Part shown: positions 37,301-45,387 of the stretch, piece after piece
Layout: each line of letters begins with the position of its first letter
How positions within the stretch are numbered: position 1 is the first letter of the stretch
Source: CBDFMR01 sp965249765
Lineage (GTDB): Bacteria > Bacteroidota > Bacteroidia > Chitinophagales > Saprospiraceae
Assembly (NCBI GenBank): GCA_965249765.1
Contig: CBDFMR010000005.1
Location: 496,001 to 560,000, forward strand
DNA: 64,000 bases
Direction: 5' to 3'
Translations under genes and position numbers: made by a program
Notes under the pieces: generated by a model
The model's database searches: none
Seen by the model: the letters and a program-made list of their open reading frames with translations, nothing else
What the model was told of the DNA's origin: nothing

Positions 37301-38824
37301 GGACCATCCACGTTAGAACGAGTATTAATCAAGCCATTGATGGCATTGAAGTCTATAAGATTTACCTATAAAGAAGACCTCTCTACGGTGGTGCCAGGAT
37401 TTACGCAGGATCCGCAGTATTTAGGGTTGTCTAATGGATTTAAAGCCCCAGGGTGGGCATTTGCAGCTGGGTTGCAACCAAATATAACGTATGGCGATGA
37501 GAACAACTGGCTCTTTGATGCTGCTGGTCGACAATGGATAACAGATAATCGATTTCTCAATCAGCAGGTTTCACAAAACAAGAATCAGACATTTGACCTG
37601 AAGGTAGCCTTGGAGCCATTTGACGATCTTAAGATCGACTTAGATTTTAAAAAATCCTATCGTAAGGATCATTCCGAAGATTTTAAATTCTTTGTTGATC
37701 AGACCAATGGTCAAGCCGGATTCAACCAACTGGCATTGACAGATGTGGGTTCATTCGATATGACATTCTTTGCATTGAACACATTATTTGGAACAGATAT
37801 CAACGAGCTATTCGATGTATTTTCTACTAATAGAAAGATTATATCAGAACGATTACCAAATATTTCTGATCCACCTGCTCCTCACGCTGAGGAAACCGGT
37901 TATAGTCAAGGATATGGTGGTAAGAGCACGAGTGTTATCGTGCCGGCCTTTATCGCAGCCTATACAGGTGAAGACGCAAATCAAATAAGCCTTGACTTAG
38001 AGGCTGATGTAAGGAAGAGCACTTATTTCCCTAAGCCCAACTGGACATTGAACTATAATGGCCTCAACAAACTGCCTTGGTTCAAGGACGTCTTTAGTAG
38101 CTTTTCGATTACTCATGGTTACAAATCGACACTCAGGGTCAACAACTTCTTTACTGAGCAAGAATATGACATTGCTAGTCCATTTGATTCATTAAAAGTT
38201 ACGGATCAAAACTACTACAGTAGATTAGAGTTTCCGCAAGTGGTCATTGATGAGCAATTTGCTCCTATTATTGGTCTTAAGATGAAGACAGTCAATGATA
38301 TTGATCTCAGATTTGAGTGGAAGAAAGCAAGAAATTTGGCGTTGGAAATAGCGCAAGATCCTGCTCAGCTCAAAGAGACTAATACAAAGGAATATACCTT
38401 GGGATTTGGATACACTCTTCAAGGTATCAACATTGGATTTCTTACGGGTGATAAGGGTAAAAAGAACAAGCGCAAAAGACGTGATCAGGAAGATGAAGCC
38501 GAGGAGGACGAACAAGATAAGAATGGGGGTAATAGGAGAGGAGGTAAGGTTAGCTCCACGAGAGGGCGCACACTGACGATAAGTTTTGACATGTCATATA
38601 GAGATGATGTATCTTATATTCATAAGCTTGATGGTGGAGCCAATGCACAACCCGACAGGGGACTCAAATCATTGAGACTAAGTCCCTCAGTAGACTATGA
38701 TGTTAATGAAAACTTCTCCTTGAGAGCTTTTGTTGAGTACAATCAGACCAAGCCATACTTGACTACTTCTTTTCCGATTACAAGTATACGTGGTGGGTTG
38801 ACTGCTCGGTTTAATCTCAATTAG
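31394..38824 (+). CDS. sprA: SprA/Sov, outer-membrane translocon of type IX secretion
   Basis: A 2476-residue protein that forms the giant beta-barrel pore through which T9SS cargo crosses the outer membrane; it is also needed for gliding where gliding occurs. An N-terminal signal segment (about residues 18-40) is followed by NDDTYNPFDITPSIITQEVE and a very long series of beta strands. Typical SprA features include DPMARIDVEKNLVDRLFGGT, IDLTFGLDYQKIDNPTIPVR, GVVSIDDFEGAGSSIPLGTQ and a last strand GGLTARFNLN. Three polybasic low-complexity inserts lie at about 1638-1660, 1915-1970 and 2350-2385. It follows ruvA by 69 bases. The T9SS cargo genes at 9.3 kb and 53.9 kb are its expected clients. 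Confidence 0.95.
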   Translation: MRDNLGYLRLLNFTSASAKIRVLLTTTFVSLTLIICASHTGGYNIDDSYIISIEAADTIPLKDRHGDFINDDTYNPFDITPSIITQEVEYDPETGNYIILEKIGDEYYRTPSYMTFEEYMDWRAEQQEREYFAKLAGINTGIKSSSGKVDPMARIDVEKNLVDRLFGGTEVDIQPQGNIDLTFGLDYQKIDNPTIPVRQQRQGPFLDFDMDIQMNVDGQIGEKLKLGFNYDTQATFDFDRKIKLEYDTEAFSEDDIIKKLEAGNVSMPLKGQLIQGSQNLFGLKTELQFGRLRVTGLASQQKSKQEELVIEGGSLVQEFEIRPDEYDENRHFFLSHYHRDNFERALANLPNINSQFRISRIQVWITGDRDINVENTSMICALSDIAESDPSKYTQDNPVFTPTFGLGAEFRSVNSDTLPDNRVNGLYDLLVNDEPTRNIVNAATNLRTVYQMNQTRDFEIFRGRKLSQGEFTYHPELGIISLNVRLRPNQVLAVAYEFNYTYNGETVYKVGELTEDGSASNLDEMENVQPDNLLYTKMLKSTNQRVSLPQWDLMMKNVYPLGTAQVNQEDFQFDIFFEDNTDGSLKRFLPEPGFKRKPLLDVFNLDRLNSQLDPQQDGIFDFVPGITIIPRSGSVIFPVLEPFGKSLNDLLGPALADKYDFQELYDSTLTASRELLHKNRFVLKGKYKSSISSDISLGTFNIPQGSVTVRAGGVILKEGIDYEIDYGIGRLRIINDAYLQSGTPIRVSFEDNSVFSLQQKTMFGLRAEYEFSKNLTMGATYIRLFERPFTKKVNLGDDPINNRIFGLDLNYSTESDFITKAIDKLPFYSTKEKSSLSFSTELAAIKPGHSGAINLPDEDVGVVSIDDFEGAGSSIPLGTQTNQWVLASTPPAFPESQLADNHEYGKNRAKLSWYQIDNTARRGGDVASPYASNVDPDRLFGRQTPQNQFRSLFTFDLSYFPDERGPYNFDTENSYWDESSRTIKLENPEDRWGGIMRYLTNNDFEASNVEYIEFWLLNPYIDPSTHETDEEGYLYFQFGNVSEDILKDNLQFFESSISVDPTEMLPEAETVWGKIPLRNPINNGLVADQNGGSAQDVGYDGLTNAEEALFFEDYIQEMVMNRDVPADEIGADPAGDDWKYFNDDSYINETSLVQRYKNYSNPHGNRPDGNNEERGGQPFGEGEDLNNNKSLEQGESYYEFEVPIFHNGSGEIDVTSNQYIRQEKEVDGNKWYRFQIPIVSGRAVGGIEGLRSIQFARMYLTGFSKPKTMRFAELELVRNQWRRLDPTCRAGDVGPEFSIDDVSFQEHSSKEPFNYVKPRGIVQEEYFNSFSNILQDEKALSLQFCGLGDSCEISVYKLTQLDLRVFENMQMFVHAEDHQNNMVDRDLSVFLRVGKDFRNNYYEYEIPLVVSDFTLMGAEAEDIVWPENNMFDFSLKEFTELKKERNIQGTPREIYTRGIDRDGDGEDDAFVKIKGNPSLGYVKGIQVGVREIGPSVNDTYCGEVWINELRVSGLQERGGWAGLARMEMKLADLGDFTAAGGYSSIGFGTLDQKLDERSKDEIIDYDLATNLQLGKFFPNSWGLQIPFYAQYAKSIKNPEFDPYELDLTVAEAKESASNPSDVDERAQDVTTIKTFNFVNVKKGSGGGSKNNKGSGKKSGSPKPWSISNISASYSFTEINHHDPLIKKDQTRDQKLGLDYNYSTKPLYIQPFKGLKGGSMKWLKEFNFNFIPNSFSFNTQVRRLQNQREFRLPEDPIFAFNDQRFDWERKYALQWDLTKSLKLNFNASNTSVIDELRQVGIADTPDQREWVDERGDTVTSRVRDDSKYVGEYWKDKFKSGGRNKNYNHQLKLVYSVPFKHIPVLDWMSVKAQYIADYGWSAAPLSLDTLGNVIQNGQQRSINATFSFDKLYKKSGYLSSIQSGKSKKSKRKRKRTSVKGADEAIRALEKDGTKKDEKEGAGKEDRKKGNEGPSTLERVLIKPLMALKSIRFTYKEDLSTVVPGFTQDPQYLGLSNGFKAPGWAFAAGLQPNITYGDENNWLFDAAGRQWITDNRFLNQQVSQNKNQTFDLKVALEPFDDLKIDLDFKKSYRKDHSEDFKFFVDQTNGQAGFNQLALTDVGSFDMTFFALNTLFGTDINELFDVFSTNRKIISERLPNISDPPAPHAEETGYSQGYGGKSTSVIVPAFIAAYTGEDANQISLDLEADVRKSTYFPKPNWTLNYNGLNKLPWFKDVFSSFSITHGYKSTLRVNNFFTEQEYDIASPFDSLKVTDQNYYSRLEFPQVVIDEQFAPIIGLKMKTVNDIDLRFEWKKARNLALEIAQDPAQLKETNTKEYTLGFGYTLQGINIGFLTGDKGKKNKRKRRDQEDEAEEDEQDKNGGNRRGGKVSSTRGRTLTISFDMSYRDDVSYIHKLDGGANAQPDRGLKSLRLSPSVDYDVNENFSLRAFVEYNQTKPYLTTSFPITSIRGGLTARFNLN

Positions 38825-38869
38825 GAAATTTGCTAGATGCTAGTCAGTGACATTCGGAAGTTGGGCCAT

Positions 38870-38897
38870 TTTACCCTGATCTTCAGATCGGGGTAAA
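38870..38897. terminator. Strong symmetric hairpin after sprA
   Basis: TTTACCCTGATCT and AGATCGGGGTAAA pair over 13 positions with one G-U pair and a two-base loop. It is not followed by a long T run, so it may act as an RNA 3'-end stabiliser or work together with the next hairpin. Confidence 0.55.
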
Positions 38898-38911
38898 TTA
38901 AAGAGAGGAAT

Positions 38912-38956
38912 CGCATTGGCGAGATTTTTGACCAAAAATCATGACAATGCGTTTTT
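38912..38956 (+). terminator. Rho-independent terminator of sprA
   Basis: CGCATTG/CAATGCG encloses a second stem GATTTTT/AAAAATC, with 4-base internal loops on both sides, and TTTTT follows at 38952-38956. It lies 88 bases after the sprA stop and before the convergent PDZ gene. Confidence 0.7.
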
Positions 38957-38992
38957 ACAGACTAGTAACGCCCTAACTAACAACGAGCTCTT

Positions 38993-39808
38993 CTAATCTT
39001 TCTCAATCACCTCTTCCACATCCTTAAAGATCATCTTGTCTTGGTACTTCACCTTAGCTAAGGTGGCTTTGGTTGTAGATTTTTTACCATCTCTCAGGTA
39101 TGTTATAGTCACTTCATCACCGTATTCTTTTGCTTTTAATGAAGCAAGTAACTCTTCGATAGTCATGACTTCAGCAGCATCTACCTTAGTGATAATGTCA
39201 CTCACCTTCAAACCAGCTCTTGCTGCAGGAGTATTTTCCATCACTTCGAGAACGGCAACTCCGTTGTCTGCATTTTCTATCATGACACCTAATTTGGGCT
39301 TGTGATCAGATTCTACATGCTTGTTATTGATCTTGGCTCGGATGTTTATTTCCTCACCAGTGTCGTCAGACATCACCTCTACATCCATGTCTTCGATATG
39401 CAATGGATGACCTTCTTCGTCTAGGATGATAACCTTGTATTTATGACCATCACCTAGTTCTATCATTTCATTTTCTTCTGTGATCCAGATGTTGTCGCCT
39501 TCCAGAGAATTACCTTCTCCATCAATTACGATTACTTTTACCTCTTTCTCACTGTGATCATCCCCACGAACTTCTATTCGCTTTTTAATTCTTTTTCCAT
39601 CCGCTTTGCTCATCCACTTTTCCAAATCCTCATCTGAGATATCATCGTTTACCTTTACAGTTTTTTTAGTCGTTTTATTTCCATCAGCATCAATTACTTC
39701 TTCGATAATGATGATCTTTTTTTGTGTGGTTTTTTCAGATTGGCATATGCCGTCGATGGCCATTCCCATCATAATAGCAATTACTAGAATGGAAAGTAGT
39801 TTGTTCAT
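38993..39808 (-). CDS. Exported PDZ-domain protein
   Basis: A 271-residue protein with a signal peptide (LLSILVIAIMMGMAIDGICQ), a long acidic and lysine-rich middle section (about 25-165), and a C-terminal PDZ domain (about 170-260): KPKLGVMIENADNGVAVLEV, NTPAARAGLKVSDIITKVDA, TIEELLASLKAKEYGDEVTI. No protease domain is present, so it probably binds C-terminal peptides or acts as an adaptor in the periplasm. It is transcribed divergently from the sensor kinase gene, which may point to envelope stress, but this is inference. Confidence 0.85.
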   Translation of the reverse strand: MNKLLSILVIAIMMGMAIDGICQSEKTTQKKIIIIEEVIDADGNKTTKKTVKVNDDISDEDLEKWMSKADGKRIKKRIEVRGDDHSEKEVKVIVIDGEGNSLEGDNIWITEENEMIELGDGHKYKVIILDEEGHPLHIEDMDVEVMSDDTGEEINIRAKINNKHVESDHKPKLGVMIENADNGVAVLEVMENTPAARAGLKVSDIITKVDAAEVMTIEELLASLKAKEYGDEVTITYLRDGKKSTTKATLAKVKYQDKMIFKDVEEVIEKD

Positions 39809-39832
39809 AAGTGTATTTATTTAATATTCGTT

Positions 39833-39840
39833 CAAATTTA
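39833..39840 (-). promoter_or_regulatory. -7 box of the PDZ gene
   Basis: TAAATTTG on the minus strand (plus CAAATTTA), 25 bases before the ATG at 39808. The surrounding 14-mer gttcaaatttataa recurs at 39965-39978 in the same divergent region. Confidence 0.45.
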
Positions 39841-40002
39841 TAACGCTAGATCCAGAACTCGGTAAAACTAAATGGTTAAATCGCAGTTAAAGTCTTGATT
39901 ATCAAAGACATCTTTTATTAAATTATATTTATTATCTGATAAGAATCGGTAAATGAGTAAGAAGGTTCAAATTTATAATCCATATGGACGATCATCATTC
40001 TC

Positions 40003-41403
40003 ATGAGTGCTTCACTCATCGGGATTATTTTTTTACAAATCTTTTGGATCAAATGGTCAGTAAGCCTGGATGAGAAGAATTTTGATGCTAAGGTGACCCG
40101 AATGATGGACCGAGTGAGGGAAAGAATTCTCGAAGACGTCAAGACTTATGATCCCTATACAAAAAACTACTTCAAGAGTCCGGTCACAGGATCTTTACTT
40201 AATAACCCGGGTACACTTACCGAGCCTTTCCTCAATGGAAACGAACGGTGGCATGAACAACAACTCAATTATGAACTCAATAGTCTCAGGCTACTATTTG
40301 ATCCGTCCTTTGCCCTAGAAAACATAAGCCCACAACATCTTGATACCATCATAAAGCAGGAATTAAAAGACCAAGGTATTGACCTCTACTATGACTATGG
40401 AGTGTATAGCAAAGAAATGGAAAGTTATGTTATTCTCAATGGGAATTTCGTCGCTACCATCGGTGATAGTAAAGAGGCTTCGATTGTCGAGAAACATCAA
40501 GGACTACATAACTCAAAATATAAGATCAGCTTGGTTGACATTAAAAACACGACCAAGGGGTTTCTAACTTTCTTCTTTCCGAGTAAGACAACTTGGTTAT
40601 GGTCGTCTGTATGGCCTATTGTCTTGAGTTCTATTCTCTTTACCGGACTTATCCTATTCTGCTTCGTCTACACGATTTATGTGATCTTTAGACAAAAGAA
40701 GATCTCGTCCATGAAGACTGATTTTATCAATAATATGACACATGAGTTCAAAACACCTATAGCCACCATATCTTTGGCGACTGATTCTATCATCAATCCG
40801 ATAATCATTGAGAATAAGGAGAAGGTAGAGAGATTTGCCCGTATCATCAAGGAAGAGAATAAGCGCATGCTCAACCAGGTAGAGAAGGTGTTGCAGATGG
40901 CACTCATAGACAAGAAAGATTTTGTTCTAAAGAGGGGAGATGTCGATATGCATGAAATAATCTTGCAAGCTGTCAACAACATGAACTTGACGGTTCAGAA
41001 ACGGGAAGGTAGTATCATCACCACGCTGAAAGCTAAGGATGCTGTTATACAGGGGGATATCACCCACCTATCAAATATCATTCACAACTTGCTTGACAAT
41101 GCGAATAAATATTCACCTGATAAACCAGAACTCGAGATATCTACGCGGAATACTGAGGATAGACTGGAGGTCATCGTAAGTGACAAGGGAATGGGAATGT
41201 CGAAAGAGGCTGTAAAACATATTTTTGAGAAATTCTATCGCGTTCATACTGGAGATATACATGATGTCAAAGGATTTGGACTGGGATTAACCTATGTAAA
41301 GGCATTGGTGGATACCCATGATGGAGAAATAAAAGTGACTAGTGAATCTGGAAAAGGGAGTAACTTTATGCTCTATTTTCCGTTGAAATTAAGTGACCAA
41401 TAG
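40003..41403 (+). CDS. Sensor histidine kinase
   Basis: A 466-residue membrane kinase. Two hydrophobic segments (about 1-20 and about 200-225, WSSVWPIVLSSILFTGLILF) flank a periplasmic sensor region with no recognised domain. The HisKA domain has MTHEFKTPIATISLATDS with the phospho-acceptor His near 247. The HATPase domain has IHNLLDNANKYSPDKPE (N box), VSDKGMGMS (G1), FEKFYRVH (F) and KGFGLGLTYVKALVD (G2). It is followed 39 bases later by a response regulator, forming a pair similar in layout to RprX/RprY of Bacteroides; that equivalence is not tested. Confidence 0.93.
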   Translation: MSASLIGIIFLQIFWIKWSVSLDEKNFDAKVTRMMDRVRERILEDVKTYDPYTKNYFKSPVTGSLLNNPGTLTEPFLNGNERWHEQQLNYELNSLRLLFDPSFALENISPQHLDTIIKQELKDQGIDLYYDYGVYSKEMESYVILNGNFVATIGDSKEASIVEKHQGLHNSKYKISLVDIKNTTKGFLTFFFPSKTTWLWSSVWPIVLSSILFTGLILFCFVYTIYVIFRQKKISSMKTDFINNMTHEFKTPIATISLATDSIINPIIIENKEKVERFARIIKEENKRMLNQVEKVLQMALIDKKDFVLKRGDVDMHEIILQAVNNMNLTVQKREGSIITTLKAKDAVIQGDITHLSNIIHNLLDNANKYSPDKPELEISTRNTEDRLEVIVSDKGMGMSKEAVKHIFEKFYRVHTGDIHDVKGFGLGLTYVKALVDTHDGEIKVTSESGKGSNFMLYFPLKLSDQ

Positions 41404-41442
41404 CGAGAAGTAGACTCTAAAGTGTTAAGAGAAATAATCATT

Positions 41443-42168
41443 ATGGTAGAAACACAGGATAAGATATTGTTAGTTGAAGATGATCAGAATTTTGGTGATG
41501 TACTAAGATCCTACTTGGAAATGCATGATTATCATGTGACACTTGCCACAGATGGAGAGGCTGGTCTTCAAGCATATAAAAAGGACACTTTCGCATTATG
41601 CATATTTGATGTGATGATGCCCAAGAAAGATGGTTTTACATTGGCTAAAGAAATAAGAGAGAACGACACCGACATTCCTATTATCTTCTTGACCGCAAAG
41701 ACACTAAAAGAAGATGTATTGAAAGGATTCAAAATAGGGGGTGATGATTACATCACTAAGCCTTTTAATTCTGAGGAGCTACTCCTCCGCGTACAAGCAG
41801 TAATGAGAAGAAGCATAGGGAAACCTGATCCTCGCGATGATATCAAGGAATTCACTATCAGTAAGTACCATTTTAATTATCCGCTACGCATCTTAACTTT
41901 TACATCAGAGGATGAAAAGAGAGAGGACAAGCTTTCGCCAAAAGAAGCACACCTCCTCAGAATGTTCTGTATCTATAAGAATGATGTGTTGCAGAGATCA
42001 GAGGCATTGACCAAAATCTGGGGCCAGGACAACTATTTCACTGCCCGAAGTATGGATGTCTTTGTTACAAAGCTAAGAAAATATCTTGCTGCCGATGAAA
42101 ATCTGGAAATTGTAAACATCCATGGCAATGGTTTCAGGTTGATTGACAAAACAGAGGTGAGCACCTAG
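41443..42168 (+). CDS. OmpR-family response regulator
   Basis: A 241-residue regulator from ATG 41443; an upstream GTG at 41422 would only add seven residues and is less likely. The receiver domain (about 5-120) has LLVEDDQN, the phospho-acceptor Asp56 in CIFDVMMPKKDG, and FLTAK. The DNA-binding winged helix (about 145-238) has KLSPKEAHLLRMFCIYKNDV and RSMDVFVTKLRKYL, then GNGFRLI. It is the partner of the kinase directly upstream. Confidence 0.94.
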   Translation: MVETQDKILLVEDDQNFGDVLRSYLEMHDYHVTLATDGEAGLQAYKKDTFALCIFDVMMPKKDGFTLAKEIRENDTDIPIIFLTAKTLKEDVLKGFKIGGDDYITKPFNSEELLLRVQAVMRRSIGKPDPRDDIKEFTISKYHFNYPLRILTFTSEDEKREDKLSPKEAHLLRMFCIYKNDVLQRSEALTKIWGQDNYFTARSMDVFVTKLRKYLAADENLEIVNIHGNGFRLIDKTEVST

Positions 42169-44151
42169 CTAGTCTTCTACGATATTATTGTCATCATCAG
42201 ATGGTTCTGCGATGACATCATCGTACTTATTTTCTTCTACTGTCAATATCTTATTATCATTCCCATATGGACGTGCGCCTATCAATTTGATCACATCAGA
42301 TTTAAGTAATACTTCTTTCTCTAGGAGTTGCTCTGCTAGGGCATTGAGCTCTTTTCTTTTCTCTGATAGCAGACTTTGAGCTCGCTTGTATTGACTCTCG
42401 ATGAGTTTTCTAACTTCTTCATCGATGAGCTTAGCTGTTTCATCAGAATATGGTTTATTATAAGACTCCTGTGACATAGCGTAGAAAGAAACGTTCCCAA
42501 TTTTACTATTCATCCCATATATGGAGATCATTCCGTAGGCCATCTTAGTCACTTGATCCAGGTCGTTTTGGGCTCCAGTAGATATCTTGTCAAAGACGAT
42601 TTTTTCAGCGGCCCTTCCACCTAATGTCATACACATCCTGTCTTCTAGTTGCTCAGTACGGGTAATGTATTCCTCCTTAGGGAGATACTGCGCATAACCT
42701 AGTGTGCCGATACCCCTAGGTACGATTGTCACCTTGACCAGTGGTGAGGCATGCTCTAGGAACCAACCACAGATGGCATGTCCTGCCTCATGGTATGCGA
42801 TGATCTCTTTTTCTTTAGGACTTATGAGTTTGTTTTTCTTTTCCAGTCCTCCTATGACTCTATCGAGTGCATAGTTAAAGTCATCTAGTTCTACAGAGAT
42901 TTTTCCTCTTCGTGCAGCAACGAGGGCAGCCTCATTACATACATTGGCTATTTCAGCCCCAGCAAATCCCGGAGTCATCTCAGCTAGGATGGCGGGTTTT
43001 ACGTCTGGAGAAATTTTTATAGTCTTTAGATGTACTTTAAATATAGCCTCCCTACCTACTAGGTCAGGTCTGTCAATACCTATCTGCCTATCAAACCTTC
43101 CTGGGCGCATAAGAGCGCCATCGAGAATATCGGGACGATTGGTTGCACCCATCAGGATTACTCCTTTATCAGTACTAAAACCATCCATCTCTACGAGCAA
43201 TTGGTTGAGGGTGTTTTCTCGTTCATCATTACCACCTTGCATGGCTCCCCGCCCTCGGGCTCTTCCTATTGCATCTATTTCATCGATAAACACTATACAA
43301 GGTGCTTTCTCTCTTGCTTGCTTAAACAGATCTCTTACTCTCGATGCTCCTACACCTACAAACATCTCCACGAAATCAGATCCTGAAATGGAAAAGAATG
43401 GAACGGCTGCCTCTCCAGCCACCGCCTTGGCAAGTAAAGTCTTACCTGTACCAGGAGGACCGACGAGGAGTACACCTTTAGGTATCTTACCTCCGAGAGC
43501 TGTGTATTTCTTTGGGTTTTTAAGAAAGTCTACAACCTCCATCACCTCTACTTTGGCCTCATCCAGTCCAGCAACATCTTCAAATGTTACAGTCACCTTC
43601 CCACTGTTGTCAAAAAGGGTCGCCTTTGATTTTCCAATGTTAAATATCTGACCACCCGGACCGCCAGCTCCACCACTCATCCTTCGCATAATGAATATCC
43701 AAATTCCTATTAGTAATAGGAATGGCAAGACCCAGCTCAATAATGGTCCTAGCCAATTTTCTTTTGTTTGATAAATGGGGTCTAATTCTACCCCTTCGCT
43801 GCGTAACTTATCAAGTCTTTCCTCAAAATATTTTACATCACCGATTTCTAGTGAGTAGTGAGGTTGAAGAGAGTTGAGCTTATTTTGCTGAATCTCTTTA
43901 AACTTTTCCTTGTTCAGACTTTCTTGCTTGATAAAGACATTTACCTGCTGTCTGTTGATTACTAAAAGGCTGTCAACATCACCTGCTCTTGCCAAATCTT
44001 CAAACTTTCCAAATGAAATGGTCTTGGTCTTATTCGTTAGATGAACAGAGGCATTAATGGCTAAAATGGCTAAAATGATGATACCGTAAATCCAATACGA
44101 ATTTACTCCCAGCTTCTTCGGTTGTTTATTATCGGGTTTCTTATTGTCCAT
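42169..44151 (-). CDS. ftsH: ATP-dependent zinc metalloprotease FtsH
   Basis: A membrane-bound AAA+ protease for quality control. The 660-residue protein has two TM segments (about 18-35 and 133-153) around a periplasmic domain. Walker A is VGPPGTGKTLLAKA, Walker B is IVFIDEIDAIG, and the second region of homology is RPGRFDRQIGIDRPD. The zinc site is YHEAGHAICGWF with a third ligand in STGAQNDLDQVTKMAYGM. Full length, with a short acidic tail. Its stop directly abuts the response regulator stop. rsfS lies 53 bases upstream on the same strand. Confidence 0.97.
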   Translation of the reverse strand: MDNKKPDNKQPKKLGVNSYWIYGIIILAILAINASVHLTNKTKTISFGKFEDLARAGDVDSLLVINRQQVNVFIKQESLNKEKFKEIQQNKLNSLQPHYSLEIGDVKYFEERLDKLRSEGVELDPIYQTKENWLGPLLSWVLPFLLLIGIWIFIMRRMSGGAGGPGGQIFNIGKSKATLFDNSGKVTVTFEDVAGLDEAKVEVMEVVDFLKNPKKYTALGGKIPKGVLLVGPPGTGKTLLAKAVAGEAAVPFFSISGSDFVEMFVGVGASRVRDLFKQAREKAPCIVFIDEIDAIGRARGRGAMQGGNDERENTLNQLLVEMDGFSTDKGVILMGATNRPDILDGALMRPGRFDRQIGIDRPDLVGREAIFKVHLKTIKISPDVKPAILAEMTPGFAGAEIANVCNEAALVAARRGKISVELDDFNYALDRVIGGLEKKNKLISPKEKEIIAYHEAGHAICGWFLEHASPLVKVTIVPRGIGTLGYAQYLPKEEYITRTEQLEDRMCMTLGGRAAEKIVFDKISTGAQNDLDQVTKMAYGMISIYGMNSKIGNVSFYAMSQESYNKPYSDETAKLIDEEVRKLIESQYKRAQSLLSEKRKELNALAEQLLEKEVLLKSDVIKLIGARPYGNDNKILTVEENKYDDVIAEPSDDDNNIVED

Positions 44152-44204
44152 GCAGAGGTTGTGTAATGCAATAAACGATTTTCCTTGGAAATCGTTGCAA
44201 TAGA

Positions 44205-44585
44205 TCAGATATTCTGGTACTCTGTAATGTCACCATCGCTCCATAAGTCCTCCAAATCGTAAAACTCTCGCGTGGAGGGGTGAAATACATGGACAATGGT
44301 ATCAAAGTAATCAATCAACACCCAATTGCTACCAGAGATGCCTTCCATACTCAAAGGACGGACACCAATATCACCTTTTATTTTCTTTTTTACATTCTGA
44401 GATATAGCATTGACCTGTGTGCTAGAGTCTCCTTCGCAGATGATAAAAAAATCTGTTGGTCTTTCTTCAAGTCCCCTTAAATCCAACAGCACAATGTTCT
44501 TTCCTTTAATATCCTGAATTGCATCAACGATCAATGTGTTCTGGGCATCCTTCTTATTAGAAGCTATAGATTTATAATTGGTCAA
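44205..44585 (-). CDS. rsfS: Ribosomal silencing factor RsfS
   Basis: Binds ribosomal protein uL14 and blocks subunit joining when nutrients are low. The 126-residue protein has the family core LIVDAIQDIKGKNIVLLDLR, RPTDFFIICEGDSSTQVNAI, GISGSNWVLIDYFDTIVHVF and a terminal REFYDLEDLWSD. It is upstream of ftsH and divergent from birA, the standard order in Bacteroidota. Confidence 0.95.
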   Translation of the reverse strand: MTNYKSIASNKKDAQNTLIVDAIQDIKGKNIVLLDLRGLEERPTDFFIICEGDSSTQVNAISQNVKKKIKGDIGVRPLSMEGISGSNWVLIDYFDTIVHVFHPSTREFYDLEDLWSDGDITEYQNI

Positions 44586-44605
44586 ATTGTAATTCTTATT
44601 TTAGC

Positions 44606-44613
44606 CAAAGTTA
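44606..44613 (-). promoter_or_regulatory. -7 box of the rsfS-ftsH unit
   Basis: TAACTTTG on the minus strand (plus CAAAGTTA), 21 bases before the rsfS ATG, in the 55-base divergent space shared with birA. Confidence 0.5.
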
Positions 44614-44640
44614 CTATTATTTAGATTTTGCCTTACACTT

Positions 44641-45381
44641 ATGCAAGAGAGAAATATTGTTACGTTTGACGAACTTTCCTCCACCAATTCTTATCTCAGT
44701 GAAAATTGTAGTAGTAAGAATGTCAAAGAATTTACCATAGTCACTACTGAGCATCAATCTGCAGGTAGGGGACAGATTGGTAATACATGGCATAGTGCTA
44801 GGGGTGAAAACCTATTGTTATCCTATCTCCTCAAACCCACATTCCTCCAGGCCCAAGATCAGTTTTATTTATCCATGATTATAAGTCTGGGGATAAGGAA
44901 GAGCCTCGAGTCAAATCTGCCAAATAAGGCAGTAACCATAAAATGGCCTAACGATATTTATGTCAATGATAAAAAGATATGTGGATTGTTGATTCAGAAT
45001 CACCTCACCGGAAAAATCCTCAACCTCACCATTGCAGGAATAGGAGTAAATATCAACCAGACTTCTTTTCCGGACGAATTACCCAACCCAACATCCTTAA
45101 AACTAGAAATGGATAGGTCATTTGATAGAGAAATGTTGTTAACTGATCTATTGGATCATATTGATGAGTACTATTCACTACTAAAAGATGGTAATTTGAA
45201 ATCTATCAAGAGTGAGTACGTGAGTAACCTGTACCTCAAAGGAAAGATGAGCTCTTTTGAGGTAAAGACCGGAGGAATATTAAATGGAAGGATTGCGGGC
45301 GTTTCTGATATAGGCCGTCTACAAATAGAGAAGGACGAAAAGATATACGAGTTTGGATTTAGAGAAATTAAATACATGTAA
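44641..45381 (+). CDS. birA: Biotin-[acetyl-CoA carboxylase] ligase
   Basis: Attaches biotin to the carboxyl carrier protein through biotinyl-AMP. The 246-residue protein has the catalytic domain with TTEHQSAGRGQIGNTWHSAR (biotin and AMP loop), KWPNDIYVNDKKICGLLIQ and IAGIGVNINQ, and a small C-terminal SH3-like domain (GRIAGVSDIGRLQIEKDEKI). The N-terminal DNA-binding domain of E. coli BirA is absent, so it is an enzyme only. cinA begins six bases after its stop. Confidence 0.94.
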   Translation: MQERNIVTFDELSSTNSYLSENCSSKNVKEFTIVTTEHQSAGRGQIGNTWHSARGENLLLSYLLKPTFLQAQDQFYLSMIISLGIRKSLESNLPNKAVTIKWPNDIYVNDKKICGLLIQNHLTGKILNLTIAGIGVNINQTSFPDELPNPTSLKLEMDRSFDREMLLTDLLDHIDEYYSLLKDGNLKSIKSEYVSNLYLKGKMSSFEVKTGGILNGRIAGVSDIGRLQIEKDEKIYEFGFREIKYM

Positions 45382-45387
45382 ATCACT

